Source: Acinetobacter bouvetii (GTDB lineage Bacteria > Pseudomonadota > Gammaproteobacteria > Pseudomonadales > Moraxellaceae). From it: DNA of 64,000 nt. Shown piece after piece: positions 45,313 through 57,700 of this stretch. The position numbers and the translations under genes are program-made. Each line of letters begins with the position of its first letter. The stretch's first letter is position 1. The stretch lies in the NCBI RefSeq assembly GCF_902753875.1, contig NZ_CADDTS010000006.1, forward strand, positions 1-64,000, read 5' to 3'. The notes under the pieces were generated by a model. The model worked only from the letters and a program-made list of their open reading frames with translations. It searched no databases and had not been told where the DNA came from.

Positions 45313-45873
45313 CTAGCCCAAAATAATCGGATGATTGGCTAGCTCATTGCTTTTATCTTGAAGCGATTGAGCATAAAACTGATTCAGCACTTCGCCAATA
45401 TCCTTAACACCAGTGATCACTGCCAACCTAAACTGTTTCTGAGCCAGTTGTACAATAATTTTTTGGCAAATTTCCTTCCAAGCCCTTTGTTCAGTGGCTT
45501 GCTCAATCCCTCTATCAATCACAATTTCAACTTTACGTTCACATAAATTGATATAGAGCAGCACCCCGCTATTAAATTCAGTATCCCATACACCCAGTTC
45601 TGCAAACAGTTGGCGAGCGCGCATGCGCGTATTTTGAAAATATGCCTGATTTACAGGTAAATATCCTTCTATCACCACCTGAATTTCGCCAATATGTCCA
45701 TGTTCAGCCTCAGTCACTGCCTGTGCAATCGCAGCCTGATCCTGTTTGGAAAAATATCTTTTTGTTGCTGGCATATATAGAAAATGCTTTAACCAGCGCT
45801 TAAAACTGGGTTGATGAGTTTGTTCTGTTTTAGGCTGTGTGACAATTGCTGTCGACTCTGTTTTTGTTACCAT
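45313..45873 (-). CDS. TPM-domain protein
   Basis: This 186-residue protein has a TPM (repair/phosphatase-like) domain: YFSKQDQAAIAQAVTEAE, GEIQVVIEG, GVLLYINLCERKVEIVIDRG and FRLAVITGVKDIGEVLNQF. There is no signal peptide and only a weak hydrophobic segment (KHFLYMPA). It overlaps the end of the preceding TPM gene by seven bases, so the two are translationally coupled. Such LemA/TPM operons occur widely; their function is not well known, with roles proposed in membrane stress. Confidence 0.85.
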   Translation of the reverse strand: MVTKTESTAIVTQPKTEQTHQPSFKRWLKHFLYMPATKRYFSKQDQAAIAQAVTEAEHGHIGEIQVVIEGYLPVNQAYFQNTRMRARQLFAELGVWDTEFNSGVLLYINLCERKVEIVIDRGIEQATEQRAWKEICQKIIVQLAQKQFRLAVITGVKDIGEVLNQFYAQSLQDKSNELANHPIILG

Positions 45874-46937
45874 GATCCTGATGCCCCTCCACCACCGAAA
45901 CCTCCACCGCCTCCACTAAAGCCACCTCCACCGAAACCTCCACCGCCACGGCCTCCTCCACGCCCGCTTCCAGCAGAGGATAGAAAAAGCTGAAAAATGG
46001 TTTGTGCAATTGCAGTAATCAGTAAAAAGAAAATGCCTGCGCCAATAAGCAAACTGGTCAACAGTCCGGCACCATTGACCAGACCTGCCACCGTACCCGC
46101 CACTGCAGCTGTCGAAGCACTTAAACCTTTGCCCACAATAAAGGACCCAACAATGCCCGCAATTAAAATAAACAAGGCTGTACTAAAGGTTTTCTCTTTA
46201 GCCTGCTGCTCATGCAAAGCTTGTTCATGGCGTTCTTTCAATTCCTGAGCAGCTTTTTGAGCCACTTCTGGATCCGTATTTAGAATTTTTTCAATCTCCG
46301 CCAATCCCGCATCAATTCCTTGTGCATATTGAGCCTGCTTAAAATAAGGTGTGATTTGATTTCTGATAATTCGACTCACAACAACATCTGGAAGTACACC
46401 CTCCAAGCCATAACCGGTCAGAATTTGAATACGTCGCTCATTCACAGCAATTGCCATGAGCAAACCATTATCCTGCTTTGCAGATCCCAGTTGCCATTTT
46501 TCAGCCACTCGCATAGCAAAATCAAAAATATCTTCCTGACCTGTAGTCGGCACAATCACCACACCAATTTGTGCTTTGCCCTGTTCATGTAAATTCAGAA
46601 TCCGCTGGCTTAGCGTCTGCTTTTCACTGGCACTTAATAGATGGGCCTGATCAACGATTGGCTCATTTAAAGTGGGTAATCCTCGGACAGACTCCCCTTC
46701 TGCCATATCATTGGCAATTTGCGGTTGCTGGACCTGAGCTGCTGACGACGAAGATGTTTGCTGCTTTTTATTGCCTGCTTGTTGTTCCTGAATGATCTTC
46801 CCTGCAATCACCGCTTCTTCATGATCCATCGCCGTAGCTACTTCACTAAAAACCCATGAACTGGACAATAGTGCACAACAGACCATCACCAGTTGCAAAA
46901 GACTTGTGAGAGAATTTTTCAGTTTTGGAGCAAACAT
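45867..46937 (-). CDS. TPM-domain membrane protein with Gly-rich C-terminus
   Basis: This 356-residue protein has a signal peptide, then a TPM domain (LNEPIVDQAHLLSASEKQTL, IGVVIVPTTGQEDIFDFAM, RIQILTGYGLEG) at about residues 80-220. Two transmembrane helices follow (ALFILIAGIVGSFIVG and SLLIGAGIFFLLITAI). The last 40 residues are almost all Gly, Ser and Phe (GRGGGGFGGGGFSGGG), ending in SGSW. This layout matches YgcG-type proteins. GAGGG precedes the ATG. It lies between LemA and the second TPM gene in one operon. Confidence 0.88.
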   Translation of the reverse strand: MFAPKLKNSLTSLLQLVMVCCALLSSSWVFSEVATAMDHEEAVIAGKIIQEQQAGNKKQQTSSSSAAQVQQPQIANDMAEGESVRGLPTLNEPIVDQAHLLSASEKQTLSQRILNLHEQGKAQIGVVIVPTTGQEDIFDFAMRVAEKWQLGSAKQDNGLLMAIAVNERRIQILTGYGLEGVLPDVVVSRIIRNQITPYFKQAQYAQGIDAGLAEIEKILNTDPEVAQKAAQELKERHEQALHEQQAKEKTFSTALFILIAGIVGSFIVGKGLSASTAAVAGTVAGLVNGAGLLTSLLIGAGIFFLLITAIAQTIFQLFLSSAGSGRGGGRGGGGFGGGGFSGGGGGFGGGGASGSW

Positions 46938-46965
46938 ATGCTAATCCCTCAATTCAACCACTCTT

Positions 46966-47556
46966 TTAGTCAAATGAAACCTTAGGTGCAGTTTGGGCAC
47001 TCTGCTCAGCACTGAAGTTTGGTTTTGGATCCATGCCGATCACCTTAGCCGTCATCACCTGAGGGAACTGGCGCGAATAGGCATTAAAATCCTGAACTGA
47101 CGCAATATAACGATTCCGGGCAACCGCAATCCGGTTCTCGGTACCTTCTAATTGTGCCTGTAAATCACGGAACTGTTCATTGGCTTTCAAATCAGGATAA
47201 CTTTCTTGAACCATCAACAAACTTTTCAAAGCACGACTTAATTGATCTTGAGCTTCTTGATATTTCTGAAATAGCGCAGGATCTTCTAGAACTTGTTTAT
47301 CAACTTTTAAACTACCAACACTTGCACGTGCCTGAGTCACTTCAGTCAAGACCTGTTCTTCATGCTTGGCATAGCCTTTTACCACATTCACCAGATTTGG
47401 CACCAGATCGGCACGACGTTGATACTGGTTCTGTACTTCAGACCAAGAAGCTGTCACCGCCTCATCTTTCACCTGTAAAGTGTTATAACCACAGCCCGTT
47501 AAAGTCAAAGTACTGGCTAGCGCCAAAGTAACAACAGTTTTCTTCATAAAATTCAT
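46966..47556 (-). CDS. LemA-family protein
   Basis: This 196-residue protein has an N-terminal lipobox (TLTGC), so it is probably a lipoprotein, followed by the LemA core: VKDEAVTASWSEVQNQYQRR, DLVPNLVNVVKGYAKHE and ENRIAVARNRYIASVQDFN. The fold is a long antiparallel helix bundle. Typical LemA proteins have a transmembrane helix rather than a lipobox; both occur. It leads the LemA-TPM-TPM operon, with AGAGGAAG upstream of the ATG. Confidence 0.92.
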   Translation of the reverse strand: MNFMKKTVVTLALASTLTLTGCGYNTLQVKDEAVTASWSEVQNQYQRRADLVPNLVNVVKGYAKHEEQVLTEVTQARASVGSLKVDKQVLEDPALFQKYQEAQDQLSRALKSLLMVQESYPDLKANEQFRDLQAQLEGTENRIAVARNRYIASVQDFNAYSRQFPQVMTAKVIGMDPKPNFSAEQSAQTAPKVSFD

Positions 47557-47647
47557 TGTGCTCTTCCTCTATTCTTTATATTTGTTTAAATAATTTTATT
47601 GTAAACACATTTGCCGATGATTTTGTTTAATTTATTTATTAGCTCTT

Positions 47648-47975
47648 TTTCATAAATCATTTTTGAATAAATACAAAAAGTTATTAATAAAGTAAAAATA
47701 ATAAATAGATCTTCGTAGGTATTGAATACATGAGTGTGGCAGAGATGCCACACATTACCCATCCCTTGCGCTGCATTTTAAAGCAGTGCTTAAAATTAGC
47801 TCAGGATGTTGTGTGTGAGTAATAAAGGATTTTCTTGCGAACGCAAAATATATTTTGATGCTTTCATTTTGGCCTCTCAAAAGTAAGATTCCGCCTACAC
47901 AAATACCTTTAAATTTTATTGAAAAATTGCGGCAGTGACGCTTAAAAAAATCAATATTAAACATTTCTTGATTTA
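47648..47975. repeat. Structured dispersed repeat, copy B
   Basis: This is the second copy of the repeat at 8707-8968. The first stem is kept with a changed loop: GTGTGGCA, GAGA, TGCCACAC. The middle stem region is longer by about 80 bases. The flanking CATAAATCATTTTT matches CATAAGTCATTTTT at the start of copy A, and GCCTACACAAA and TTAAAAAAATCAA are shared near the end. Conservation of stem arms with altered loops suggests selection on folding or recent spread. Confidence 0.65.
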
Positions 47976-48021
47976 TAAAAGATGTCTATTCTAGCTTCAT
48001 GCCATTTTTATTCCTGAAAAT

Positions 48022-48047
48022 AAAAAAGCCCGATCATCCATCGGGCT
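48022..48047 (-). terminator. Rho-independent terminator of the PF10118 gene
   Basis: On the minus strand AGCCCGAT pairs with ATCGGGCT around GGATG, followed by T6. It lies 20 bases after the stop. Confidence 0.85.
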
Positions 48048-48066
48048 GAATCATCCAACTTAAATC

Positions 48067-48951
48067 TTAGCTATAAGCCACAGCAGATAATTCTTTTTGA
48101 AATTCTGAATGTAAATATTCCGTCGCCAAACGTTGTCTCCAACTATTAACGATCTCGCTATAGTCAATTTCCGAAGGATGGAAATCTGCCTTAAAATAAG
48201 ATAAATATTCCGGCAATAACTGCACAAACATTTTGCCAATCAAATAGAAACCGAGAAGGTTTCCTCCCACCTTAGGCAAACTTTTTCTCTTATCTTGCAA
48301 AAATAATCGTGTCGCCGAATAAAAAGTTAAACTGGCAAAACCAGTCGTGACACTACGCATAATTCGACGTCGTATTTTATCATCTCCATACACCTGCTGA
48401 TAAACATCAAAGGCCACAGCGCGATGTTCAATTTCCTCAATCGCATGCCAAACCCAAAGCTTGACTGTATCTTCATCCAACGTCGCTAGAATTTCTGGAT
48501 GGCGCAAAATATATCCCCCAAGCAAAGCAGTAAAATGTTCAAAGGCACAAGTGATGGCGAGCTGGATTTTAGGATGTAAATTTTTTACATAATCATCTTT
48601 ACGTGCCAACCATGCCTGAAAACGATCCAACTGATAATCATCTCTACGCCATGCCTGATTAAAATCAGCATGAGCTTTGGAATGCATGGCCTCTTGCCCG
48701 ATAAACACCGAAATTTGCGCCTGAAGTTGTTCATCTTTCACTTTGTCACGTACATTACGCACACTATGTACAAAAAACTGCTCCCCTATGGGAAATGTGG
48801 AAGATAATGCTGTCAGCAAATGCGACATGATGGGTGAATTGGCAAAATAATGCCTGCGAATGGCTGTGGGATTGAATTGAGGTTTACGTACTGTCATCCC
48901 TATGGCTTTTGGACGATTTTGATATGATTTTTCTGCCATCACTTGAGTCAT
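48067..48951 (-). CDS. Metal-dependent hydrolase family protein (PF10118), probable diiron helical bundle
   Basis: This 294-residue protein belongs to the family named metal-dependent hydrolase (PF10118). Residues resembling carboxylate and His metal ligands are in FIGQEAMHSKAH, AFEHFTALLG and WHAIEEIEHRAVAFDVY, the ferritin-like two-iron pattern. Despite the name, sequence logic fits an oxidase or oxygenase as well as a hydrolase. There is no signal peptide; a hydrophobic segment lies near residue 230. It is a single gene with its own terminator. The natural substrate is unknown. Confidence 0.82.
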   Translation of the reverse strand: MTQVMAEKSYQNRPKAIGMTVRKPQFNPTAIRRHYFANSPIMSHLLTALSSTFPIGEQFFVHSVRNVRDKVKDEQLQAQISVFIGQEAMHSKAHADFNQAWRRDDYQLDRFQAWLARKDDYVKNLHPKIQLAITCAFEHFTALLGGYILRHPEILATLDEDTVKLWVWHAIEEIEHRAVAFDVYQQVYGDDKIRRRIMRSVTTGFASLTFYSATRLFLQDKRKSLPKVGGNLLGFYLIGKMFVQLLPEYLSYFKADFHPSEIDYSEIVNSWRQRLATEYLHSEFQKELSAVAYS

Positions 48952-49055
48952 GCTGTTACCTTGTTTAAAAAATAGGCGTGTAACCAGTATGCAAATGAAA
49001 GCATGCTATCTATATGGCCAAAATGCTTATTGGATTTGCGAAAAGGCTCATTTTA

Positions 49056-49257
49056 CAACTCACTCTCTAACTTTCTCCCAGAGGAAGAGAAAATTTTCTC
49101 AATTGATATCAAAGTTGATTCCTTCTCCTTTCAGGAGATAATAATTCTCAGAATATATTTTGATTTCGCAAAGAGAGAGAGGTATTTTCGGATTATTAAA
49201 ATCCACTTTTAAAATTTACCCCTCTCGCTAACTCTCTCCCAAAGGGAGAGAGAACTA
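49056..49257. repeat. Pair of CTCTCCC palindromic repeats
   Basis: CTAACTTTCTCCCAGAGGAAGAG (split: CTAACTTTCTCCC, then AGAGGAAGAG, 49066-49089) and CTAACTCTCTCCC then AAAGGGAGAGAG (49228-49253) are two related palindromic units about 160 bases apart. Such short REP-like units are widespread in gammaproteobacterial intergenic DNA. The first copy is more decayed than the second. A similar TTCTCCTTTCAGGAGA palindrome sits between them. Confidence 0.6.
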
Positions 49258-49281
49258 TTTATGTCATAAATTCAAGGCAAT

Positions 49282-49307
49282 AAAAAACCCGCCGAAGCGG
49301 GTTTTTT
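49282..49307 (-). terminator. Rho-independent terminator of gltBD
   Basis: CCCGC pairs with GCGGG around a CGAA tetraloop, with A6 and T6 flanks. It lies 20 bases after the gltD stop. Confidence 0.9.
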
Positions 49308-49326
49308 ATTCATGTTCAATTAGAAA

Positions 49327-50781
<1,455 letters not shown>

Positions 50782-50821
50782 CTATCCGCTACACCTGCCT
50801 ATATATCTGCAAGTAGTGGAA

Positions 50822-53800
50822 TTATTGTGGATCAGCTTTGGTTGTTTTCAAAAGCGTTTGCAAATTAGCAGCTTTTGGTTTTACAAGCCAGAATTTACGG
50901 CTGTAATAATCAAACTCATTGCGGATCTTGTACGCCCAGGCACTACCTGTCTCAGCAATATGTTCATCCAAGATGCGAAGCAAGAATTCTTGATGCTCTT
51001 CCATCGCCTCTGTAGAAATACGGTTTAACTCAATCAACTCGTGGTTGTAATGGTCAACGAAGTCATTATCCAAATCAAGTACATAAGCAAAACCACCGGT
51101 CATGCCCGCACCGAAGTTATGACCGACTTTACCCAGTACAGTCACAATACCGCCAGTCATGTATTCACAGCAGTGGTCGCCCGCACCTTCAATCACAGCA
51201 AACGCACCTGAGTTACGTACTGCGAAACGCTCACCAGCTGTACCTGCCGCAAACAGTTTACCACCTGTCGCACCATATAAGCAGGTATTACCAATGATCG
51301 CTGTTTCCTGAGTTTGGAACGGCGAACCTTTAGGTGGGAAGATAGACACGCGACCGCCCGCCATACCTTTACCGACGTAATCGTTGGCATCACCTTCAAG
51401 TTTAATATGCAAACCACCAGCGTTCCATACACCTAAAGACTGACCTGCAGTACCGGTGAGATTGACTTTAACCGGATGCGCTTCCATGCTGAGGTTGCCA
51501 TAGCGACGTGCAATTTCACCTGAGATACGCGCACCGATCGAACGATCACAGTTACCAATCGTGAAGCTATATTCACCACTGATACCTGCTTCAATCGCTG
51601 GTAACATTTCTGCCACCATCTTCTCAGCCAAGATACCTTTGTCAAATGGTGCATTACCTTGAACCTGACAATATTGCGCCTTACCTTCAGCTGCAGGATG
51701 CGATTCCAACAAGGCACTTAAATCGATATTTGCATGTTTATCCGTTTCACCTGGTAACATTTCAAGCAGGTCAGTACGGCCGATCAAGTCTTTCAAGCTT
51801 GCAACACCTAGTGCAGCCAACCATTCACGTGTTTCTTCCGCAATAAAGTGGAAGAAGTTAATCAACATTTCAGGTTCACCAATGTAGTGTTCCTGACGTA
51901 AATGATCCTGTTGAGTTGCAACACCGGTCGCACAGTTATTCAAGTGGCAGATACGGAGGTATTTACAACCCAGCGCAATCATTGGCGTTGAACCGAAACC
52001 GAAGCTTTCTGCGCCCAGAATCGCTGCTTTCACTACATCCAGACCAGTTTTCAAACCACCATCAGTTTGTACACGTACTTTGCCACGAAGGTCATTCACG
52101 CGAAGGGCTTGATGCGCTTCAGAAAGGCCCAACTCCCATGGCGAACCTGCATGGTGAATTGAAGATAATGGCGAAGCTGCTGTACCACCGTCATAACCAG
52201 AAATGGTAATGAAGTCGGCATACGCCTTGGCTACACCAGCAGCAATTGTCCCTACACCCGGTTCAGAGACCAGTTTTACAGAAACCATCGCTTGAGGGTT
52301 GACCTGTTTCAAGTCAAAGATCAATTGTGACAAGTCTTCAATTGAGTAGATGTCATGGTGTGGTGGAGGTGAAATAAGCGTTACACCCGGCACTGAGTAA
52401 CGTAAACGCGCAATCAAGCCATTCACTTTACCACCCGGTAACTGACCGCCTTCACCCGGTTTTGCACCTTGCGCGACTTTAATTTGCAATACTTCAGCAG
52501 AAGTCAGGTATGCTGGAGTTACACCAAAACGACCAGATGCAATCTGTTTGATTTTCGAGTTACGAATGGTGCCATAACGCGCTGGATCTTCACCGCCCTC
52601 ACCAGAGTTTGAACGACCACCAATAGTGTTCATGGCAATCGCAATCGCTTCATGCGCTTCAGGAGACAAGGCACCCAAAGACATCCCCGCAGAGTCGAAA
52701 CGCGGCAGAATGTCTTCCACAGATTCCACTTGATCCAATGCAATTGAATTCTCTGTTTTCAGTTTCAATAAGTCACGAATCGTTGCCACCGGACGGTTAT
52801 TCACCAGTTCTGCATATTCTTTAAAGTCTGCATATTTGCCTGAACGCACTGATTTATGCAGCGCATTGATCACATCCGGGTTAAATGCATGGTATTCCTT
52901 GTCGAATACGAATTTCAGCATACCGCCTTGATCGATTGGCTTACGTGATTTCCACGCAAGGTCTGCCAATTTTTTCAGATCATTTTCAAGGTCTGCAAAT
53001 GTTGCACCCTTAATACGGCTTGGAACACCAGTGAAGCATTTATCAACAACTTCAGTAGATAGACCCACAGCTTCAAATAACTGACCACCACGGTAAGAAG
53101 CAACCGTTGAGATACCCATTTTCGAAAGTACTTTTAACAAGCCTTTCTCAATCCCTTTACGGAAGTTCGCTTGTGCGTGAATCGGGTCGCCCAGCAATTC
53201 ACCTTTCGCTACCAGGTCATTGATCACGTCATAAGCCAAGTAAGGATAAATGGCAGTTGCACCAAAGCCCAAGATCACGGCAAATTGATGCGGGTCACGT
53301 GCCAAACCGGTTTCAACCAGAATGTTGGCATCGGTACGCAAACCGGTATTGATCAAGTGGTGGTGTACCGCACCTGTTGCCATTAAGGCATTGGCTGGCA
53401 AGAAACCTTGACGGATTTTCTTGTCTGAAAGCACCAGTAAAGTTTTGCCATCACGAATCGCTTGTGCAGCTTCTTCACAGATACGTGCAATTGCAACTTC
53501 TAAACCTTCATCTTCAGCATAGTTCAAGTCGATATCGGCAATTTCGTAGCCTTTACGACCTAGCGTGCGAATTTGATGCATTTTCGAATTTGAAAGTACC
53601 GGACTTGAGATGATCAAACGGTCTGCATGTTCAGGACTTTGCTCAAATACATTTTGCTCACGACCCAGGCAAGTCTCTAAAGACATCACAATCGATTCAC
53701 GTAATGGATCGATTGGCGGGTTAGTGACCTGAGCAAACTGCTGACGGAAGTAATCTGATACATGGCGCACTTGACGTGACAATACTGCCATTGGCGTATC

Positions 53801-55303
53801 ATCACCCATTGAGCCTACCGCTTCCTGACCGCTTTCTGCGATAGGACGAAGCAACTGGTCACGCTCTTCAAAAGTCACCATGAACATTTTTTGTGAAGCT
53901 TTTAGCTCATCGCCTTTTAAGCCTTGATCACATAAATATTCTTCAAGTTCTGGGCTGCCTTGAACACGTACGGAATTTTCACGTAACCATTCACGGTAAG
54001 GACGCATTTTTTTCAAATGGTTGCTGACATCTTTGGTATCCAGCATTTTACCGGTGAAGGTATCAATTACCAGAATTTGACCCGGACCCACACGACCTTT
54101 AGAAATTACGTCTTCAGGTTCATAACCCCAAACACCAATTTCGGATGCCAGTGTGATATAGCCATTTTTCGTGATGACCCAACGTGCAGGACGTAAACCG
54201 TTACGGTCCAGCATACAGATCGCATGACGGCCATCTTGAATAACAAGACCAGCCGGACCATCCCAGGCTTCCATGTGTTTAGAGTTGAATTCGTAGAATG
54301 CACGAAGGTCAGCATCCAGTGTTTCAACGTTTTGCCAAGCAGGTGGAACCAGCATACGAAGTGCACGGAACAGATCCATGCCCCCGCCCACAAGAATCTC
54401 AAGCATGTTATCCAGGCTTGAAGAGTCAGAACCGGTACGGTTTACGATCGGGTTAAGATCAGTTAAGCCTGGCAATAACGGGTTTTCAAATTTTGGTGTA
54501 CGCGCCATCGCCCAGTTACGGTTAGCCGTAATGGTGTTGATTTCACCGTTATGCGCCAAGTAACGGAACGGTTGAGCCAATGGCCAACGCGGTAACGTAT
54601 TGGTCGAGAAACGTTGATGGAACACCACAATATGTGATTCCAAACGCTCATCAGCCAAGTCGGTGTAAAAATCAGCAATCGCCTCAGGCATCATCAAGCC
54701 TTTATAGCTGATCACTGTTGAACATAAAGTTGTTACATAGAATGAAGGATCATTGCTGAGCAGTTGCTCTGCACGACGACGTGCCAAGAACAGTTTACGG
54801 TTGAACTCAACCTCAGTCACACCCATTGGGCAGTTAACAATGATTTGCTCAAATGCAGGCAAAGACTGCATGGCGATTTCACCCAACGCATCATTATTGG
54901 TTGGAATTACACGCCAAGCTAAAACTTTTAGACCTTCAGACTCAATTTCTTTTGCCAACACTTGTTTGGAATGTGCTGCAATTGCTGGATCCAGATTTAA
55001 AAATACCGTACCGACAGCAAAAATTTCGCTTAAGGTAATATCACTTAATTTTTTCGCTTCTTCACGGAAGAATTTCTTTGGCATTGCCAAAAGCAGGCCA
55101 CAACCATCCCCTGTCTTACCATCTGCGGCAATACCACCACGGTGTGTCATACAGCTAAGGCTGTGCATAGCGGTCTTGACGAGATCATGGCTTGCATCAC
55201 CCTGCATATGGGCGATCAAACCGAAACCACAGTTATCTTTAAACTCATCCGGTTGGTATAAACCTTGAGCGGGAGCTACAGTATTAGGCGATGGCATGTG
55301 CAT
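50822..55303 (-). CDS. gltB: Glutamate synthase large subunit GltB
   Basis: This 1493-residue enzyme makes two glutamates from glutamine and 2-oxoglutarate. It has an N-terminal propeptide of about 25 residues ending before the nucleophile Cys in [10 protein letters not shown]. The class II amidotransferase domain has [19 protein letters not shown] and HNGEINT. The central FMN domain has [16 protein letters not shown] and the 3Fe-4S cysteines in [16 protein letters not shown] order ([15 protein letters not shown]). The C-terminal beta-helix domain ends the chain. The start at 55303 has GAAGGG upstream; an ATG 39 bases further out is less likely. Length is near E. coli GltB (1486 mature). Confidence 0.96.
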   Translation of the reverse strand: MHMPSPNTVAPAQGLYQPDEFKDNCGFGLIAHMQGDASHDLVKTAMHSLSCMTHRGGIAADGKTGDGCGLLLAMPKKFFREEAKKLSDITLSEIFAVGTVFLNLDPAIAAHSKQVLAKEIESEGLKVLAWRVIPTNNDALGEIAMQSLPAFEQIIVNCPMGVTEVEFNRKLFLARRRAEQLLSNDPSFYVTTLCSTVISYKGLMMPEAIADFYTDLADERLESHIVVFHQRFSTNTLPRWPLAQPFRYLAHNGEINTITANRNWAMARTPKFENPLLPGLTDLNPIVNRTGSDSSSLDNMLEILVGGGMDLFRALRMLVPPAWQNVETLDADLRAFYEFNSKHMEAWDGPAGLVIQDGRHAICMLDRNGLRPARWVITKNGYITLASEIGVWGYEPEDVISKGRVGPGQILVIDTFTGKMLDTKDVSNHLKKMRPYREWLRENSVRVQGSPELEEYLCDQGLKGDELKASQKMFMVTFEERDQLLRPIAESGQEAVGSMGDDTPMAVLSRQVRHVSDYFRQQFAQVTNPPIDPLRESIVMSLETCLGREQNVFEQSPEHADRLIISSPVLSNSKMHQIRTLGRKGYEIADIDLNYAEDEGLEVAIARICEEAAQAIRDGKTLLVLSDKKIRQGFLPANALMATGAVHHHLINTGLRTDANILVETGLARDPHQFAVILGFGATAIYPYLAYDVINDLVAKGELLGDPIHAQANFRKGIEKGLLKVLSKMGISTVASYRGGQLFEAVGLSTEVVDKCFTGVPSRIKGATFADLENDLKKLADLAWKSRKPIDQGGMLKFVFDKEYHAFNPDVINALHKSVRSGKYADFKEYAELVNNRPVATIRDLLKLKTENSIALDQVESVEDILPRFDSAGMSLGALSPEAHEAIAIAMNTIGGRSNSGEGGEDPARYGTIRNSKIKQIASGRFGVTPAYLTSAEVLQIKVAQGAKPGEGGQLPGGKVNGLIARLRYSVPGVTLISPPPHHDIYSIEDLSQLIFDLKQVNPQAMVSVKLVSEPGVGTIAAGVAKAYADFITISGYDGGTAASPLSSIHHAGSPWELGLSEAHQALRVNDLRGKVRVQTDGGLKTGLDVVKAAILGAESFGFGSTPMIALGCKYLRICHLNNCATGVATQQDHLRQEHYIGEPEMLINFFHFIAEETREWLAALGVASLKDLIGRTDLLEMLPGETDKHANIDLSALLESHPAAEGKAQYCQVQGNAPFDKGILAEKMVAEMLPAIEAGISGEYSFTIGNCDRSIGARISGEIARRYGNLSMEAHPVKVNLTGTAGQSLGVWNAGGLHIKLEGDANDYVGKGMAGGRVSIFPPKGSPFQTQETAIIGNTCLYGATGGKLFAAGTAGERFAVRNSGAFAVIEGAGDHCCEYMTGGIVTVLGKVGHNFGAGMTGGFAYVLDLDNDFVDHYNHELIELNRISTEAMEEHQEFLLRILDEHIAETGSAWAYKIRNEFDYYSRKFWLVKPKAANLQTLLKTTKADPQ

Positions 55304-55749
55304 AGCGTACCCTTCTTTCAACATGGCCCATAAAGCGGGCATCTAACAATCAAATAACTTCTTTGCGATTTAGTCCAATGTACTCACATTAAGATCAATG
55401 TTGAGCAAAACCTTTTCATCATGTCTAAGATAATCTGATTTTAATCTTTGTACATGGATGAATTGCAAAAATGTTTTGCTTCGCTTGCGCACTCTTTTAA
55501 AGCAGGCAAATGTGACGATTTCGCACAATCATTGAATCTTTTCGCGCCAAAACAGGGACATTAACTCAATTCATGCACCAATAAAGCAAAAAATATGCCA
55601 AATTAAAATTGATTACTCTAACTGTTTTAAATATAAAAATATTAAAATTTCATGAACTTTAGAGCAATTTCAGATAACCATATTTCGCACTATATTTGTG
55701 CATATAAATAATTTTATAACTTAAATTGCTCTATTTTAGAACTCTATTT
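55304..55749. other. Intergenic region upstream of gltB
   Basis: These 446 bases hold the gltB promoter and leader. The stretch is AT-rich, with no gene, no clear terminator for the upstream SPOR gene, and no sigma-54 element or riboswitch that I could recognise. A long leader could carry nitrogen control, for example a Lrp or NtrC site, but none is identified. Confidence 0.5.
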
Positions 55750-56595
55750 TTAATTAAATGGATCATTAATTTCTTTTTCTGCTGTTTTATTTCCGCTTTG
55801 TTTCGGTGCGGTTTCAACACCAGAATGAGATTGCTGTACATCTACAACATTACCCTGCTCATCACGACGGGTTACAGTTGTGGTCGTGGTCGCCTTGTTT
55901 GGATCAACTACAGGTACAGTTGGCTTAACTTTGGGTAAAGCCAATAAGCTTTCATCCACTTGTGGCAAGGCAGCAGGCTTGAGATTAACTGCATAAAGCT
56001 TTTGGTTGGTGCCCATTTCATCTGCACCCATGTCATTGACCAAAGAAACATAATTTTCAATATTTTGAACTTTAGGTTGAATAGACTTAGGAAATTGAAT
56101 CGCCAATTGCTCTAATGCATTTTTTGCTTCGCTATTATTTTTATAAAGGCCATAAAGCAAAACATACTGTTCAACCTGATTTTCACCACTTAAACGAACA
56201 TAATAAAAGTTCTTACGATCTGGCTGCTTTTTCAGGAAGCTGCGAATTACTTCATCTTTACTCACCCGAAATAGCTCAATCGTGCTGGCATTTTTATTGT
56301 CATTAACAAATTTGCTGCCACGAAACTCCGGCTCATAACTCCCCGTAGCCACCACACGCGTGGTCAACTCCAAAGGACGAACCTCTTCTTGAAGTGCCCC
56401 CAGCAAGCTGGTTGCAGCAACTTTTTCCGGTTGAATTTGCAGTTCAGATTCGGTTTCAGCAGACTTTTCCACTTTAACTAAACTATCACTGTCAGTAATT
56501 GCCCAAAAAACAAGTGCTGCAAACAGACAGACCAATCCACACACCAGCCAGATATAGTTTTGAATACGTTGCCATTGTGTACGGAGGGTTGCCAT
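55750..56595 (-). CDS. SPOR-domain-like membrane protein
   Basis: This 281-residue protein has a cytoplasmic N-terminus, one transmembrane helix (IWLVCGLVCLFAALVFWAI) and a periplasmic part. Residues about 120-200 (FYYVRLSGENQVEQYVLLYG, NNSEAKNALEQL) resemble a SPOR fold, which binds denuded septal peptidoglycan. The C-terminal tail is rich in Pro, Thr and Gln. It lies two bases after aroB at the end of the pilMNOPQ-aroKB operon, where many gammaproteobacteria carry DamX. The SPOR match is weak, so DamX-like is a tentative name. Confidence 0.65.
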   Translation of the reverse strand: MATLRTQWQRIQNYIWLVCGLVCLFAALVFWAITDSDSLVKVEKSAETESELQIQPEKVAATSLLGALQEEVRPLELTTRVVATGSYEPEFRGSKFVNDNKNASTIELFRVSKDEVIRSFLKKQPDRKNFYYVRLSGENQVEQYVLLYGLYKNNSEAKNALEQLAIQFPKSIQPKVQNIENYVSLVNDMGADEMGTNQKLYAVNLKPAALPQVDESLLALPKVKPTVPVVDPNKATTTTTVTRRDEQGNVVDVQQSHSGVETAPKQSGNKTAEKEINDPFN

Positions 56596-56597
56596 GA

Positions 56598-57683
56598 CTA
56601 TGCCTTTTCTTGATTCGCCAAAATCGCCTGTTTCATTAATTCCACATCAAACTCCTTGGTGATAATGGCCTGACCGAGTGATTTCATCAGCACAAGGCGC
56701 AATTGACCATTCAGCACTTTTTTATCATGCGCCATATAGGCAAGAAATTCATCCAGTGGAATTGCTGGGCATTTTACTGGTAAATGCGCACGTTGAATGA
56801 TTTTTTTTGTACGCTCCAAATCTTCTGAAGAAATCCAACCCATGCGTTGGGACAAATCCGCAGCCATCACCATCCCTGTCGCCACCGCTTCGCCGTGTAA
56901 CCAGACTCCGTAACCCAGGTAAGACTCAATCGCATGACCAAAGGTATGTCCCAGATTCAATAGCGCACGTTCACCTTGTTCCTTTTCATCATTGGCTACG
57001 ATGCGTGCTTTATGTGCACATGAACGATAAACTGCATCTGCCAATAATTGTGCATCACGTGCAATCAGGCCATCCATATTTTCTTCAAGCCAGACCAAGA
57101 ATTCTTGATCGCCCAATAAGGCATATTTAATCACTTCAGCCAAACCAGCTGACAACTCACGATCTGGTAAAGTTCTAAGTTGGGCCATATCCGCTAACAC
57201 CACTTGGGGTTGTTGGAATGCACCAATCATATTTTTGCCTAAAGGATGATTAATCCCTGTTTTCCCACCAACACTGGAATCGACTTGCGAAAGCAGCGTT
57301 GTTGGCACTTGAATAAAGTAAACGCCGCGCTGGAAACAGGCAGAAGCAAAACCGGCCATATCCCCAATTACACCACCACCCAATGCCAGCACAGTCGCAT
57401 CACGGTTAAAACCCGCTTCCAACAAAGCATCAAAAATCAGGTTCAAGTGTTCAATATTTTTATATTTTTCACCATCAGGCAAAATACATGTTGCAACTGT
57501 TTTTCCCAAGCTTTCAATCGCACTGACATAATGCGCTAAATACAGCGGTGCAACCGTGGTATTGGTGACCACCATGACCTGCTTGCCGTGAATATAAGGC
57601 TTAAGTAAAGATTGGGGATTAAGATCACTGCCAATAAAAATAGGATAGCGGCGATCACCAAGTTCAACATGTAAAGTTTGCAT
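56598..57683 (-). CDS. aroB: 3-dehydroquinate synthase
   Basis: This 361-residue NAD-dependent enzyme makes 3-dehydroquinate, step two of the shikimate pathway. [18 protein letters not shown], the metal-site Glu in [13 protein letters not shown] and the His pair in [12 protein letters not shown] and [11 protein letters not shown] are conserved. It is 17 bases after aroK and two bases before the SPOR gene, all in one operon with pilMNOPQ, an arrangement conserved in many gammaproteobacteria. Confidence 0.97.
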   Translation of the reverse strand: MQTLHVELGDRRYPIFIGSDLNPQSLLKPYIHGKQVMVVTNTTVAPLYLAHYVSAIESLGKTVATCILPDGEKYKNIEHLNLIFDALLEAGFNRDATVLALGGGVIGDMAGFASACFQRGVYFIQVPTTLLSQVDSSVGGKTGINHPLGKNMIGAFQQPQVVLADMAQLRTLPDRELSAGLAEVIKYALLGDQEFLVWLEENMDGLIARDAQLLADAVYRSCAHKARIVANDEKEQGERALLNLGHTFGHAIESYLGYGVWLHGEAVATGMVMAADLSQRMGWISSEDLERTKKIIQRAHLPVKCPAIPLDEFLAYMAHDKKVLNGQLRLVLMKSLGQAIITKEFDVELMKQAILANQEKA

Positions 57684-57700
57684 GAAATTAAAACCGTTAA

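Larger units (their letters stand above)
47557..48066. other. Long intergenic region upstream of lemA
   Basis: No gene is supported in these 510 bases. They hold the likely lemA promoter, copy B of the structured repeat (47648-47975) and the terminator of the diiron-type gene (48022-48047). A 69-codon open frame on the minus strand lies within the repeat and has no family resemblance. Confidence 0.6.
48952..49326. other. Intergenic region with palindromic repeats
   Basis: These 375 bases lie between the PF10118 gene and gltD. No gene is supported. They hold two copies of a CTCTCCC-type palindrome repeat and the gltD terminator. Short open frames on the plus strand are low in complexity and unsupported. 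Confidence 0.6.

Noticed and set aside
45811..45993. Proline-rich short open frame on the plus strand and a GGC/CCA-rich DNA repeat
   Set aside because: It is the antisense of the Gly-rich tail of the TPM protein; the repeat pattern is explained by glycine codons.
47755..47964. 69-codon minus-strand open frame in the region upstream of lemA
   Set aside because: It lies inside the dispersed repeat and is not kept in the other copy.
49003..49212. Overlapping plus-strand open frames before gltD
   Set aside because: Low complexity, no start signal, and overlap with palindromic repeats; no protein family seen.
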